In this document: one piece after another, positions 34,668 to 44,217 of the stretch | Position numbering within the stretch: the stretch's first letter is position 1 | How the letters are laid out: each line of letters opens with the position of its first letter | Origin: Deltaproteobacteria bacterium UBA5205 | GTDB taxonomy: Bacteria > Desulfobacterota > Syntrophorhabdia > Syntrophorhabdales > Syntrophorhabdaceae | DNA: 64,000 bases | Assembly: GCA_002412715.1 (NCBI GenBank) | Contig: DHVP01000037.1 | Span: forward strand, 7,624 to 71,623 | Reading direction: 5' to 3' | The notes under the pieces: generated by a model | Told to the model about the DNA's origin: nothing | Database searches by the model: none | The model's input: only the letters and a program-made list of their open reading frames with translations | Translations under genes and position numbers: made by a program

Positions 34668-35815
34668 AGCTTTCTTATTCGTGCTATAAAGAAACCGTCC
34701 ATAGCCGTTTCGTGCGGTAGCGATAGAAAATTATCCTTATTAAACAGGAACGGGAGCGGATTTTCAAGTACAAACTTCTTTTCTTGTGCCAGGTTATGAA
34801 TGACGTCGGTGGTCTCTTCGGGTTCGAAGGAACAAACGCTGTAGACAATCCTCCCCCCCTCGCGCAAAAGGTCCCACAGGGATCGCAGCAATGAAAGCTG
34901 GAGGGTACCGAACCGGGAGATATCGCTTTCCTCGCGCCGCCATTTGATCTCGGGGTGCTTGCGGATGATGCCAAGCGAAGAGCACGGTGCGTCAACTAAT
35001 ACGGTATCAAAGGCACCCGCCCTGAAGGGCGGCCTGAGGGCGTCCGCACAGACGATGTTGCCGGTCGGCGGTGACAGGCCGAGGCGTTTTCTGTCGTTGT
35101 CCATGGAAATGATGCGTGTCCGGGGACACAGCTCCCCGATCTGCTTCGTTTTGGTTCCCGAACCGGCACAGGCATCCAGGATTACCGGCCCGCCCGCTGC
35201 CTCGACTGCCATACCTGCAAGCTGGGACGACTCACCCTGAACACGCAGAAACCCTTCCTGAAAAAGCGTACTTGCGATAACGGGCGTGAGTCTTTTGACG
35301 ATGAGTGCGGAGGGTGAAAGGCGACCGGCGCGTGCCTCAATCCCGGCAGCCGCAAGGTCGTGCATCGCCCTATCGACGGTGATCCTCAGCGTGTTTACCC
35401 TGAGGGTAAAGTCGGGCTCGATATTGAGTATCGCAAGGAGCCTGTCCGCCGCCTCTTTGCCGAACCTTCGGGTCCAGCGGTCGACGAGCCACTTTGGAAA
35501 GGCGTATCTTGATGCATCGCCGGGGGAAAGGTCCTTCAGTTCCGTGTCATTGACGAATTTTCTCAGGACAGCGTTCAGGAATCCCGCAACGAATTTGCCT
35601 TTTTCATTCTTGGCGTATTCGACAGCTTCCTTGATGACATGATAGTGGGCCTTTTTCATGAAACCCACCTGGTAGAGTGTTGTCCAGAGAAGGTAGCGGA
35701 TGTCCCTGTCGATCGGTTTTGTGGCATACCGGGAGAGGACAAAATCAAGGTATCCGCGCCAGCGTATCACCCCGGAGGTTATCTGATATATGAGCGAACG
35801 CTGGCCCTCGTTCAA
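34664..35815 (-). CDS. rsmB: 16S rRNA m5C967 methyltransferase; N-terminus extends upstream without a standard start
   Basis: SAM-dependent enzyme that methylates C967 of 16S rRNA. From TTG 35815 it is 383 residues, shorter than the usual ~430-450. The RsmB-type NusB-like N-domain, the SAM site DACAGSGTKTKQIG, motif IV DAPCSSLG and catalytic motif VI YSVCSFEPEET are clear. The conserved N-terminal helix continues in frame upstream (LRAISIRIIRDVESGRFLDE), but no ATG, GTG or TTG occurs there. An ATC (35929-35927) nine bases after GGAGG, or ATT (35896-35894), could be the real start, or one base is wrong in the sequence. The gene overlaps the htpX end and the PASTA start. Confidence 0.93.
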   Translation of the reverse strand: MNEGQRSLIYQITSGVIRWRGYLDFVLSRYATKPIDRDIRYLLWTTLYQVGFMKKAHYHVIKEAVEYAKNEKGKFVAGFLNAVLRKFVNDTELKDLSPGDASRYAFPKWLVDRWTRRFGKEAADRLLAILNIEPDFTLRVNTLRITVDRAMHDLAAAGIEARAGRLSPSALIVKRLTPVIASTLFQEGFLRVQGESSQLAGMAVEAAGGPVILDACAGSGTKTKQIGELCPRTRIISMDNDRKRLGLSPPTGNIVCADALRPPFRAGAFDTVLVDAPCSSLGIIRKHPEIKWRREESDISRFGTLQLSLLRSLWDLLREGGRIVYSVCSFEPEETTDVIHNLAQEKKFVLENPLPFLFNKDNFLSLPHETAMDGFFIARIRKL

Positions 35816-35918
35816 CCGCGAGCGCGAAAAGGCCGCATCGATGGTCTCATCGAGAAACCTGCCGGATTCAACATCGCGAATGATGCGGATTGAAATGGCC
35901 CTGAGGAGATGTCCGAAA

Positions 35919-36770
35919 TTATCGCCGATAGGCCATGTCCTCCAGCCTCTTGATTCTCTCTTCGATCGGCGGATGGGTGCTGAACAGGGAACGAACGCCG
36001 CCTGCGCTGAAAGGGTTAACTATGAACAAGGGCGCCGTTGACGGGTTTGCGTCGTTCATCGGATTGCGTGCCACACCGGCATTGAGTTTCCGAAGTGCCC
36101 CCGCCAGATAAAGAGGATTTCCCGACAGGCCTGCACCGCCGTCATCCGCCAGGTATTCCCTGGAACGGGAGATGGCGAGTTGGATCAACATTGCGGCGAA
36201 GGCCGCGATGATGGAAAAGATTATGACAGTGAAGATGTTGCCGCCGCCTTCATCGTCATCCGAACTACCCCCGAAAAAGGCCGCAAAACGGGCCCAGTTG
36301 GCGATCATGGTGATGGCGCCTGCCAGCGTTGCCGCCACGCTCTGTATAAGGATATCGCGGTGTTTGATATGGGAAAGCTCGTGGGCAAGAACGCCCTCAA
36401 GCTCATCCCGCGAAAGGATACGCTTGATACCCGTGGTGACGGCCACCACCCCGTGCTCCGGATTGCGGCCCGTGGCGAAGGCATTTGGACTGTCATCATC
36501 GATGATAAACACTCGCGGCATGGGTATACCGGCTCGCTGGGCAAGGGAAGCCACCGAACCGTAGAGTTGCGGCTCCTCCTGCTGGGACACCTCCCGCGCG
36601 CCGTACATTCTCAGAACGATCTTGTCACAGAACCAGTAGCTTACGAAATTCATGACAAAGGCCACGGCAAAGGCGATCATCCCTCCCGATCGGCCTCCTA
36701 TAATGCTTCCAAGACCGACGAGGATTATAGTCAGAACGGTCATTAAAAGAAAGGTTTTGAATCTGTTCAT
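35919..36770 (-). CDS. htpX: Membrane zinc metalloprotease HtpX
   Basis: M48-family inner-membrane protease for quality control of membrane proteins. 283 residues: two N-terminal membrane segments ([37 protein letters not shown]), the zinc motif in [12 protein letters not shown], further membrane segments around 145-200 and the third zinc ligand region [10 protein letters not shown]. The C-terminal [17 protein letters not shown] is typical. First gene of a six-gene minus-strand operon with a good promoter at 36800-36827. Confidence 0.96.
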   Translation of the reverse strand: MNRFKTFLLMTVLTIILVGLGSIIGGRSGGMIAFAVAFVMNFVSYWFCDKIVLRMYGAREVSQQEEPQLYGSVASLAQRAGIPMPRVFIIDDDSPNAFATGRNPEHGVVAVTTGIKRILSRDELEGVLAHELSHIKHRDILIQSVAATLAGAITMIANWARFAAFFGGSSDDDEGGGNIFTVIIFSIIAAFAAMLIQLAISRSREYLADDGGAGLSGNPLYLAGALRKLNAGVARNPMNDANPSTAPLFIVNPFSAGGVRSLFSTHPPIEERIKRLEDMAYRR

Positions 36771-36799
36771 TTAACCCCCAAAGGTAATTAATCCTATAC

Positions 36800-36827
36800 A
36801 GTATAAACCTTTTCCGGCTTTTATCAA
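36800..36827 (-). promoter_or_regulatory. Predicted sigma70-type promoter of the htpX operon
   Basis: TTGATA (36827-36822), a 16-base spacer and TATACT (36805-36800) on the minus strand; both are 5/6 matches. The -10 lies within a small palindrome TATACaGTATA that could be an operator. Confidence 0.6.
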
Positions 36828-37135
36828 GGGCGGGCATCATTCGAAAATCTTGCCTTTTGACCCAAAAGGTTTATAGAATAAAACGGTTGCAATCGTCTGA
36901 ATCGCCCGAAGGTCGAGAGACCGGAGAAATGGAGACAAGCGAGCCTGAGAGTCGGCCCCGGTCAGGCGACAAACCGGTTACCGGCTTTTGGCGTTCAAAC
37001 GGCTTAGACCGTTTTACCCTGTGCTTCTTCGAATAAACTAAGAAAGCCTGCACGGAATATAAAATGAAGAGGGGCGAACCCGGTGTTTGCGTGCCCTGTC
37101 GGACTGGGGCACGGTACCCCTGTTGAGAGACTGCT
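36828..37135. other. Leader/intergenic region before the five-PAS kinase, with small hairpins
   Basis: About 300 bases without a gene between divergent htpX and the hybrid kinase. Visible stems are GGTC-GAGA-GACC (GNRA-type loop, near 36911-36922) and AAACGG-CTTAGA-CCGTTT (near 36996-37013). I do not recognise any known riboswitch: the c-di-GMP (GEMM), cobalamin and SAM signatures are absent. It may hold the kinase promoter and a structured 5' leader. Confidence 0.4.
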
Positions 37136-40100
37136 ATGAATAACGAGGAACCGCAAATCATGGAAGAAGTAGCGCTTGGCCGCGAAAATCAGATGGGCAT
37201 TCTTTTCGATACGCCGCCGGATGCGGCATTTGTTGTTGACAAAGAAGGAACGCTCATCACTCTTAACGAAAACCTTGCCCGTCGTTTCGACAGGGAAATC
37301 GATGAAATGGTGGGCAATAGCATTTTCGATTATTTCGCTCCCGAAGTGGCGCGCAGCAGGAAGGCCCTCGTCGAGAGGGCCGTCGATAGCGGAAAGCCCG
37401 TCGCCTGCACCGATTTTCGCGACGGCCTGTGGCTTGAGAGTTGCTACTACCCCGTTTTTGACGGAGGCGGTGCGGTCGCGAAGATCGCCGTCTACAGTCG
37501 TGATGTCACGGAAATCCGCCGCGCGCAGGAGGCCCTCAGGGAATCGGAGGAGCGCTACCGGACGGCCATCGAGAACTCGAATGACGGGGTGGCAATCCTG
37601 AGGGGCAACATCCACCTCTACGTCAATGGAAAGTTTGTGGAGATCTTCGGGTATGACAGCCCGGCCGATATCATCGGAAAACCGCAGTCTCTCACCGTCC
37701 ATCCCGACGATCACGACAGGGTTGCCGACTTTACCCAGCGCAGGCAGCGTGGCGAGGCAATACCGGAACGGTATGAGTTCAAAGGAATAAAACGCAACGG
37801 CGACGTTGTCTATATCGAGGTTTCGGCAACGGGCACAACCTACAAGGGGGACCAGGTCGCCCTTGTCTACATGAGGGACGTGACGGCCCGAAGAATAAGG
37901 GAAGAGGAACTCTGGCTGACCCGTTTTTCCATCGAGCATGCCTCTGAGTCGGTCTTCTGGATCAGGCCGAGCGGACGCTTCGTCTATGTAAACGAAGCCG
38001 CCTCACGGAAACTGGGATACACAAAAGAGGAACTCCTTACGCTTTCTGTAGTGAATATCGATCCTGACCACACGTCACGAGAGCTCTCCGTCATAGGCAG
38101 ATTGATGGCGAAGCAAGGCTCCGTTACTTTCAGGTCCCACCACCAGACGAAACTGGGCCATGTTTTTCCCGTGGAAGTGATTGCAAATCACGTCACGTAC
38201 AATGGCGAGGATTTCATTTTTTGCTTTGCCCGGGATGTCTCAGACAGTGAGCTGGCCGAGGAAAAGCTCAATGCCGAACGTCAGAAATTCCAGATCCTCA
38301 TAGAACACGCACCCTTCGGCATGGCCATGTTCGACAAGGCCGGCCGGTTCCTTTATCTGAACCCTAAATTTACCGACATCTTCGGATATACACTCGCCGA
38401 CATACCGGACCGCAGGGCATGGTTCGAGCGAGCCTACCCCGATGAGTCCATTCGCTCCATGGTTGTCGATGCCTGGAGGCAGGATGACCGCATGAAGGCC
38501 ACAGGTGAAAAGATGCCGAGGACATTTCCGGTAGCGTGCAGGGACAGGGCGACAAAATTCATCAACTTCATCACCGTGCGCCTTGAGAATGGTGATTACA
38601 TCGTGTCCTACGAGGACATAACAGAGCGCCGTCTCGCCCGGGAGGCCCTTGCCGACGAAAAGGAACGTCTGGCCGTGACCCTGCGCTCCATCGGTGACGG
38701 TGTCATTGCGACGGACCGGGCCGGCAGGATAGTCCTCATAAATACGGTGGCGGAAGAACTGACGGGCTGGAAACAGGAGGAGGCCATCGGCAGGGACCTT
38801 GACGAAGTCTTTCATATCATCGACGAGAGAAGCCGCCATAGGTCCGAGAATCCCGTCGAAAAGGTGCTGCGAATGGGGACGGTCGTCGGCCTTGCGAATC
38901 ATACCGCTCTCATATCAAAAAATGGCCGCGAGCTTGTTATCGCCGACAGCGGCGCCCCTATAAAAGACAAGGACGGAGGAATTACCGGTGTAGCGCTGGT
39001 GTTTCGTGACGTGACGGAAAAGAAAAAAATGGACGAAGAACTCCAGAAGATGAGCAAACTGGAGTCAGTAGGTATACTTGCCGGAGGAATTGCCCATGAT
39101 TTCAACAACATCCTCGCGGCCGTCCTCGGAAATGTCTCTCTGGCCCGTATCCATGCGAGACCTGGAGATGAGGAATTGTCGAAACGTCTCATTGATGCTG
39201 AACAGGCGATCCTGAGGGCAAAAGACCTGACGCATCAACTCCTCACGTTTTCAAAGGGCGGTTCGCCTATAAAGAAGACGACGTCCATCGGGAATGTGCT
39301 CAGGGAAACAGCGAATTTTGCCCTTACCGGTTCGCGTGTCAAGTGCGAGTTTTTCTTCGCCGAAGATCTCTTTGCCGTCGATATCGACGAAGGACAGATA
39401 AGCCAGGTGATAAACAACCTCGTTATCAATTCCCAGCAGGCCATGCCGGGTGGCGGGATAATCACTATCGAAGCGACAAATCTCGTCATTACCAGGAGCA
39501 CCGTCGAGCACAGCGTGTTCCTTCAACCGGGCAGGTACATCCGGATATCGGTGAGGGACCGTGGGGTTGGAATAACGCCGGAGTTTATCGACAAGGTATT
39601 CGATCCCTATTTTACCACCAAACAGAAGGGCAGCGGCCTCGGCCTTGCAACCTCTTATTCGATCGTAAAGAACCATGACGGCAATATCACCCTCACGTCC
39701 GAACTTGGTTCGGGAACGACATTCTATGTCTATCTGAAGGCATCGCGGCACCATATACGGCACGCCGAAAGGGATGTCCGCAACGATCGGGCGGCGGTGA
39801 TAAAGGCAAAGGTCCTCCACATGGACGATGAAGAAATGATCCTCCACACGACGAGGAAAATGCTTGAAAGCCTCGGCTGCGAGGTGGTCAGTGCGAGAAA
39901 CGGCGACGACGCGATTGAGAAATACATCCATGCGCGTGATGGTGGCACCCCCTTCGACGTTGTCTTTCTTGATATCACGATCCCCGGCGGATTGGGAGGA
40001 AAGGAGGCGATGAAGAAGCTTCTTGCCATCGATCCCGGGATAAGGGGCATCGTATCCAGCGGATACTCCAACGACCCCGTCATGGCGAGGTTCCGCAGGT

Positions 40101-40189
40101 ACGGTTTCAAGGGCGTCATCGCGAAACCCTATCTCATCGAGGAGTTGGATGAGGTGATGCGGCAGGTGCTGGGCGGGAACCTCGGCTGA
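37136..40189 (+). CDS. Hybrid histidine kinase with five PAS domains and a receiver
   Basis: 1017 residues, no membrane segment. Five PAS/PAC units in a row (about 15-135, 140-255, 260-380, 385-505, 510-640), then a HisKA with His654 in GGIAHDFNNIL (NtrB-like group), HATPase_c (NNLVINSQQAM, DRGVGI, GSGLGLATSY), and a C-terminal receiver with phospho-acceptor Asp946 (FLDIT) and the conserved Lys in AKPY. PAS 4 (AWFERAYPDESIRSMVVDAW) closely resembles PAS 1 of the kinase at 8814, suggesting recent shuffling of one PAS type. The receiver probably acts in a phosphorelay or feedback; no output regulator is adjacent. Confidence 0.93.
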   Translation: MNNEEPQIMEEVALGRENQMGILFDTPPDAAFVVDKEGTLITLNENLARRFDREIDEMVGNSIFDYFAPEVARSRKALVERAVDSGKPVACTDFRDGLWLESCYYPVFDGGGAVAKIAVYSRDVTEIRRAQEALRESEERYRTAIENSNDGVAILRGNIHLYVNGKFVEIFGYDSPADIIGKPQSLTVHPDDHDRVADFTQRRQRGEAIPERYEFKGIKRNGDVVYIEVSATGTTYKGDQVALVYMRDVTARRIREEELWLTRFSIEHASESVFWIRPSGRFVYVNEAASRKLGYTKEELLTLSVVNIDPDHTSRELSVIGRLMAKQGSVTFRSHHQTKLGHVFPVEVIANHVTYNGEDFIFCFARDVSDSELAEEKLNAERQKFQILIEHAPFGMAMFDKAGRFLYLNPKFTDIFGYTLADIPDRRAWFERAYPDESIRSMVVDAWRQDDRMKATGEKMPRTFPVACRDRATKFINFITVRLENGDYIVSYEDITERRLAREALADEKERLAVTLRSIGDGVIATDRAGRIVLINTVAEELTGWKQEEAIGRDLDEVFHIIDERSRHRSENPVEKVLRMGTVVGLANHTALISKNGRELVIADSGAPIKDKDGGITGVALVFRDVTEKKKMDEELQKMSKLESVGILAGGIAHDFNNILAAVLGNVSLARIHARPGDEELSKRLIDAEQAILRAKDLTHQLLTFSKGGSPIKKTTSIGNVLRETANFALTGSRVKCEFFFAEDLFAVDIDEGQISQVINNLVINSQQAMPGGGIITIEATNLVITRSTVEHSVFLQPGRYIRISVRDRGVGITPEFIDKVFDPYFTTKQKGSGLGLATSYSIVKNHDGNITLTSELGSGTTFYVYLKASRHHIRHAERDVRNDRAAVIKAKVLHMDDEEMILHTTRKMLESLGCEVVSARNGDDAIEKYIHARDGGTPFDVVFLDITIPGGLGGKEAMKKLLAIDPGIRGIVSSGYSNDPVMARFRRYGFKGVIAKPYLIEELDEVMRQVLGGNLG

Positions 40190-40196
40190 AAGACCC

Positions 40197-40312
40197 GCCT
40201 CACGTTTATCCCGTAACAAAAGTCGTAACAAACGGGACCCGTTCGTCGCTTCGCTCCTCTCCGGAGCTCACGTGAACTCGAGCGAAGCGGACGTGAGGCA
40301 GTTTTTAAGTTT
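40197..40312. terminator. Large nested palindrome with T-run, probable bidirectional terminator
   Basis: The outer arms GCCTCACGT (40197-40205) and ACGTGAGGC (40291-40299) are perfect. The inner arms CGTCGCTTCGCTC (40244-40256) and GAGCGAAGCGGACG (40280-40293) pair with one bulged G and overlap the outer right arm, so the two folds compete. It is followed by TTTTTAAG and eight T. It lies between two convergent genes and overlaps the last codons of the polyferredoxin gene. Confidence 0.7.
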
Positions 40313-41816
40313 TTTTTCTGGCGAACACTTCCACCGCCGAGCGGCCTTCCAGGGGGCATTTGTTTTCGCAGATGCCGCATCCGTTGCAGAGGTCATCCAC
40401 GATGTAGGGTCTTTTCAGCGTGACCTTTTTGCCCTGATAGTCGATGTCGTTGACGGTTTCGAACCGGATTGCCTTGTCAGGGATGGGGCAGTGTTCTTCG
40501 CAGACAATGCAATTGAGTTTTTTTGCATAAGGCAGGCAGATGTTCTTGTCTATGGCGGCCGTTCCGATGACCTGCTTTTTCTTTTCTTCGACGGGAAGCC
40601 TGGGTATAGCGCCGGTGGGACAGACCTGACCGCAGAGCGTACAGTTATATTCGCAATAGCCCAGCCTGGGGATGACGACGGGCATGAACATGCCCGTAAT
40701 GCCCGCCCGTGCAAGGTCCGGATAGAGGGCGCTGCGAAGGCAGACCTTCATACACTCCCCGCAACGCACGCATTTCTTCAGGAAATCCCCTTCGTTTGCC
40801 ACTCCCGGCGGGCGAAGGAGGCGATGGTCCCTTTCGGGATTCCGGAAGGCGAATGTCTTTGAGAGGAAGAAACCCGCCACGACGCTCCCGAGAAGTATCC
40901 TTTTCGACATAACGGGCTGTTCCTGCGGCCGCGTCGCCGGTAAAAGGCCCTTTTTCCCTTTGAATGGAAATCCTACCCTTTCAAGGCGGCACTTTGCCCG
41001 GCACTGCATACAGCGGATGCAGCCCTCAGTCTGAAGTACTTCCTCATCAAAGGCCGTCGCGCAATGTTGACGGCACTCGCCGCAATCCTTGCAGATCCTC
41101 CCCGGGACCCTCCGGAAGAGCGAAAAACGCCCGAGAAGGCCGAGGAGCGTGCCCAGAGGACAGAGGTTCCTGCACCAGTTCCTCTTTTCAAACCTTTCAA
41201 GGACGAAAACGAAAAGGAAGATGGCCAGGGATAGAAAGGCCAGCGGATAGAAGGTTTCCCGAAAAGGCAGGATATAGTCACGCAGGAAATCATAGATAAA
41301 CGCCACGTGGTCCCGCCCTTCCCCCGCCAGACCATACAAGCCCGACCACCCGGCCCGGGTGCTGTGACCCAGAAGCGGGTAAAAGAAGAAAGTGAGCGCC
41401 CTGATGAGAATGGCGATGGGGTCGAATATGCCTGACACGTTTACGGAGAAGATGGCCATGACGAGCAGCGTAAAGAGGAGATAATATTTGAAGGAGCCTC
41501 TCAAAAAACGGATCGGGGCCGTCTTCGGTATCCACCCTGTCACGAGGTCGATCAAGGTCCCCAGGGGGCATATCCAGCCGCAGAAGAACCTTCCCAGGAC
41601 CAGCGTGAAAACAGTCATAAGAAGAGCTGGCAGGAGGAGCAGGGTAAAACCCTTTACCGCGAAAACATAACTTGCCAGAACGAGAGGGTTGGCCCTGAAG
41701 AAACTATTGACGGCCACGGTGATCTCATCCTTCCCTCTGTAATCGGTGATGACGAACAGGAAGAGAAAGAGAGCGAGAAAGAACAACTGGGAGATGCGGG
41801 CAGACGTAATTCTCAT
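40305..41816 (-). CDS. Membrane-bound polyferredoxin (NapH/CcoG-like 4Fe-4S protein)
   Basis: 503 residues. The first ~250 form the 4Fe-4S-binding NapH-type membrane domain with five to six hydrophobic segments and two CxxxCP motifs (FFCGWICPLG; WCRNLCPLG). The rest carries many ferredoxin cysteine motifs (CKDCGECRQHC, CIRCMQCRAKC, CVRCGECMKVC, CTLCGQVCP, CIVCEEHCP, CNGCGICENKCP), room for about six to eight clusters. Such proteins move electrons between quinol or ferredoxin and a periplasmic partner. The next gene on the strand upstream encodes a Tat-exported DUF362 protein, a frequent companion. Donor and acceptor are unknown. Confidence 0.88.
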   Translation of the reverse strand: MRITSARISQLFFLALFLFLFVITDYRGKDEITVAVNSFFRANPLVLASYVFAVKGFTLLLLPALLMTVFTLVLGRFFCGWICPLGTLIDLVTGWIPKTAPIRFLRGSFKYYLLFTLLVMAIFSVNVSGIFDPIAILIRALTFFFYPLLGHSTRAGWSGLYGLAGEGRDHVAFIYDFLRDYILPFRETFYPLAFLSLAIFLFVFVLERFEKRNWCRNLCPLGTLLGLLGRFSLFRRVPGRICKDCGECRQHCATAFDEEVLQTEGCIRCMQCRAKCRLERVGFPFKGKKGLLPATRPQEQPVMSKRILLGSVVAGFFLSKTFAFRNPERDHRLLRPPGVANEGDFLKKCVRCGECMKVCLRSALYPDLARAGITGMFMPVVIPRLGYCEYNCTLCGQVCPTGAIPRLPVEEKKKQVIGTAAIDKNICLPYAKKLNCIVCEEHCPIPDKAIRFETVNDIDYQGKKVTLKRPYIVDDLCNGCGICENKCPLEGRSAVEVFARKKT

Positions 41817-42099
41817 AGCCCGGTTTCCATCAAAGCATGATAACCGATGACCCGATTACCATAGTAAGATATATCGATTGCAAAATGCCCAGACCAATGT
41901 ATCATATGCAATATCCACATAAAAAAATACAACCGATTCAATGATTCAAAGGCCGACAATTATGTTATCAAATAGTCGGTCACGCTTTGTTGTGGTAATT
42001 ATTGCTCTATGAAAAGACCTTTCACGTTTCGAGCCTCTTCTGAACTTCATACTCTGTCTGTCCCGCTTTTGCCCGAGACTGTAAACCTTAAACCGCCTT
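41817..42099. other. AT-rich gap between the DUF362 and polyferredoxin genes
   Basis: About 280 bases with no open frame of note. It is clearly more AT-rich than its surroundings (around 41860-42010) and may hold a promoter for the polyferredoxin gene, but no box pair stands out. No repeat seen. Confidence 0.4.
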
Positions 42100-42981
42100 T
42101 CAGACCTTTACCACCTTTATCTTATTGAGGTTCATCTCCCCCATGCCTCGCTTGTACGCGGTGACCGTAGTGGAGACGTCCTCCGGCTTCATCCCGAAAA
42201 GGGTTGTTGTGTATGCGTCTATGGCGACGATGTCCCGGGATGCGATTACCGTGTTGAGCACCTTCACGTCCTTAAGGTTTCCGCCCTGCGGGCCATGGGC
42301 CGTGAGGATCCGCGTGGCATCGACAATGACAAGATGGCTCTTGACCACACTGCTGATATCACACAGGGCGTCCTCAATACTGCGGTGGATATATCCCCGG
42401 TTGTCACCCATGATGCCCATCATGTTCTTGAGACCCATCGTGAGTCCCGTCAACCCGTGATGTTTGGCGATGGGGACATTGATGAAGACATCGGCTGCGA
42501 GGGCATCGTTGTAGAGGGACCATTCCTTGAGAAAACGCCCGTTGATGGCGGTCTTTTTGAAACGGTCATTCTCGACGAGCCTGACGTCGACGTTTTTCAT
42601 GCCTTTCAATATCGCCTGGATGCCGCTGTTCTCGTAACAGCGGCGCGGGTCATTGCAGGTATTGTCAAAGACTTTGACCTTCCTGGCCCCAGCGGCAAGA
42701 ACCTCTTCGACGATGGTTTTCACGACAACGGGATGGGTATTTGCCGCATATTCCGGTTTTCTGTCCCAACCCATGTTCGGCTTGACTACTACGGTGTTGC
42801 CCGGTTTCACGAATATTTTCATCCCGCCCATGGCGCCTATCACCTTCCGGGTGATGGCGGCGTAATCGATCCCTTCGGCAACGGCGACCGTCGGGCCCTG
42901 GGTCTGGGCAAAGACGCGGGCAGGCAACTGACTCGCGACGAGGGATGATAACGTAACCTTCAGAAAATCTCTGCGTCTCAC
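42100..42981 (-). CDS. Tat-exported DUF362 protein
   Basis: 293 residues with a twin-arginine signal (MRRRDFLKVTLSSLVASQLPARVFA), so probably folded and loaded with a cofactor before export. The body matches DUF362 (VVVKPNMGWDRKPEYAANTHPVVVKTIVEEV, VFINVPIAKHHGLTGLTMGLKNMMGIMGDNRGYIH). Members are often found with ferredoxin domains or membrane Fe-S proteins and have no settled function. It starts nine bases after the smsB stop, so it is in the smsC-smsB operon, and the polyferredoxin gene follows. Confidence 0.88.
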   Translation of the reverse strand: MRRRDFLKVTLSSLVASQLPARVFAQTQGPTVAVAEGIDYAAITRKVIGAMGGMKIFVKPGNTVVVKPNMGWDRKPEYAANTHPVVVKTIVEEVLAAGARKVKVFDNTCNDPRRCYENSGIQAILKGMKNVDVRLVENDRFKKTAINGRFLKEWSLYNDALAADVFINVPIAKHHGLTGLTMGLKNMMGIMGDNRGYIHRSIEDALCDISSVVKSHLVIVDATRILTAHGPQGGNLKDVKVLNTVIASRDIVAIDAYTTTLFGMKPEDVSTTVTAYKRGMGEMNLNKIKVVKV

Positions 42982-42990
42982 GGTTTCTCC

Positions 42991-44217
42991 TTACATGGTA
43001 TCCCTGTTGCTCGTATCGATGGTACGGTCTATCTCCTCCTTCAAAGGGCCGGGAAGTCCCTTTATATCCACGCTGAGAAAGCCGCGGACGATGGTCGAGG
43101 TCGCCTGTTCCTGGCTTATACCCCTCGACATAAGGTAGTTGATCTCTTCCTCTGCCAGTTTTCCAACGGCGGCCTCGTGGGACATATCGACCCCTTCGAC
43201 ATGCCCTTCGAGCTGCGGAATGGAATCGATGATCCCGCCGCCGAGCAGGAGCCCCTTGCATTCCAGGTGGGCTTTGATATCAGGGGCCTCGCCGATCAGG
43301 TGGCCCCGGTTAATGATATGTGCGCCGTTGCTGATGGACCGCTGCACGATCTCCGCGCGGCAGCCCCTGTTCTTCAGAAATATCCTTCCGCCGATGTCGA
43401 GATACGACCCGGGGGTCCCCACGATGACGCTGTAGAACATTGCCGCGGCATCGTTCCCCACGAGATGCGTCGTGGGGTACATCTGAATGGACCGGACGGG
43501 TTTCATACAGATGTAATTATTGATGAAAAGACCGCCTTCTTCCACGCGCGCGACGGAACGGGGACGTACGGTCATTTCTTCGGCCCAGTTATGGATCATG
43601 GTGAAGCTGAGTTTGGCGCCCTTCTTCACGAAAAATTCCGAAATACCGACGTGTACGCCGCGCTTCATATGAGGGGACGTGGCACATCCGGTGATTATGT
43701 GGAGTTCCGACCCTTCCTCGGCGATGATGAGGTTATGGACGTTTTGCTGAAGGTTCTCCTTGTCGAGGTAGAGACACGCCTGAATCGGATAGATGCTCTT
43801 GCTTCCGGGCAGGGCCCTGATAACGTATCCGTCGTGGAGCTCGAGGAATGCTGAAGCGGTATATTTGTCCTGGTCCACAGGGACGAGCTGCCAGAAATAC
43901 TCTTTGACCCAGTCGTGCTTTTTCAATGCCTCTGTCACCGGCATGACCTCGATGCCTTCCTCGTCGCTATGGCAATGGATGACGGTGGTGTCCTTCTGAA
44001 AATATGTTCCACCCCTTCCTTTGTCGGTCACATCGAGTCCCGACATGATGAGGCGCTTTTGTTCGTCTTCGGGAAGGGCGCAGATCTCTTCTTCGGCGAG
44101 GTATTTGTGGGGAACAAAAGTCCTGTCAAAAGAGTCAAGGTCAACATCGTCGCCGAAGGTCGCTTTCTTGTCGAGGGCCCGGCGGGCCTTTTCTTCAAGC
44201 TCCGTTACAGTGTACAT
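42991..44217 (-). CDS. SufB/SufD-type Fe-S cluster scaffold (SmsB-like)
   Basis: Scaffold subunit of a SUF-like Fe-S assembly system. The 408 residues contain the right-handed beta-helix of the SufBD family (YIRALPGSKSIYPIQACLYLDKENLQQNVHNLIIAEEGSELHI is the entry) and the closing SHEAAVGKLAEEEINYLMSRGISQEQA. It is shorter than SufB (~495) and no separate SufD is present, which fits the minimal SmsC-SmsB system. I chose ATG 44217 (AGGAG nine bases upstream); it overlaps the end of the ATPase gene by 13 bases. No cysteine desulfurase (SufS/IscS) is in the window. Confidence 0.88.
   Translation of the reverse strand: MYTVTELEEKARRALDKKATFGDDVDLDSFDRTFVPHKYLAEEEICALPEDEQKRLIMSGLDVTDKGRGGTYFQKDTTVIHCHSDEEGIEVMPVTEALKKHDWVKEYFWQLVPVDQDKYTASAFLELHDGYVIRALPGSKSIYPIQACLYLDKENLQQNVHNLIIAEEGSELHIITGCATSPHMKRGVHVGISEFFVKKGAKLSFTMIHNWAEEMTVRPRSVARVEEGGLFINNYICMKPVRSIQMYPTTHLVGNDAAAMFYSVIVGTPGSYLDIGGRIFLKNRGCRAEIVQRSISNGAHIINRGHLIGEAPDIKAHLECKGLLLGGGIIDSIPQLEGHVEGVDMSHEAAVGKLAEEEINYLMSRGISQEQATSTIVRGFLSVDIKGLPGPLKEEIDRTIDTSNRDTM

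Noticed and set aside
36771..37135. c-di-GMP or other known riboswitch upstream of the hybrid kinase
   Set aside because: The diagnostic GEMM, cobalamin and SAM sequence blocks are absent; only small generic hairpins are seen.
37004..37939. Minus-strand open frame over the start of the five-PAS kinase
   Set aside because: Antisense to PAS domains; no family resemblance.
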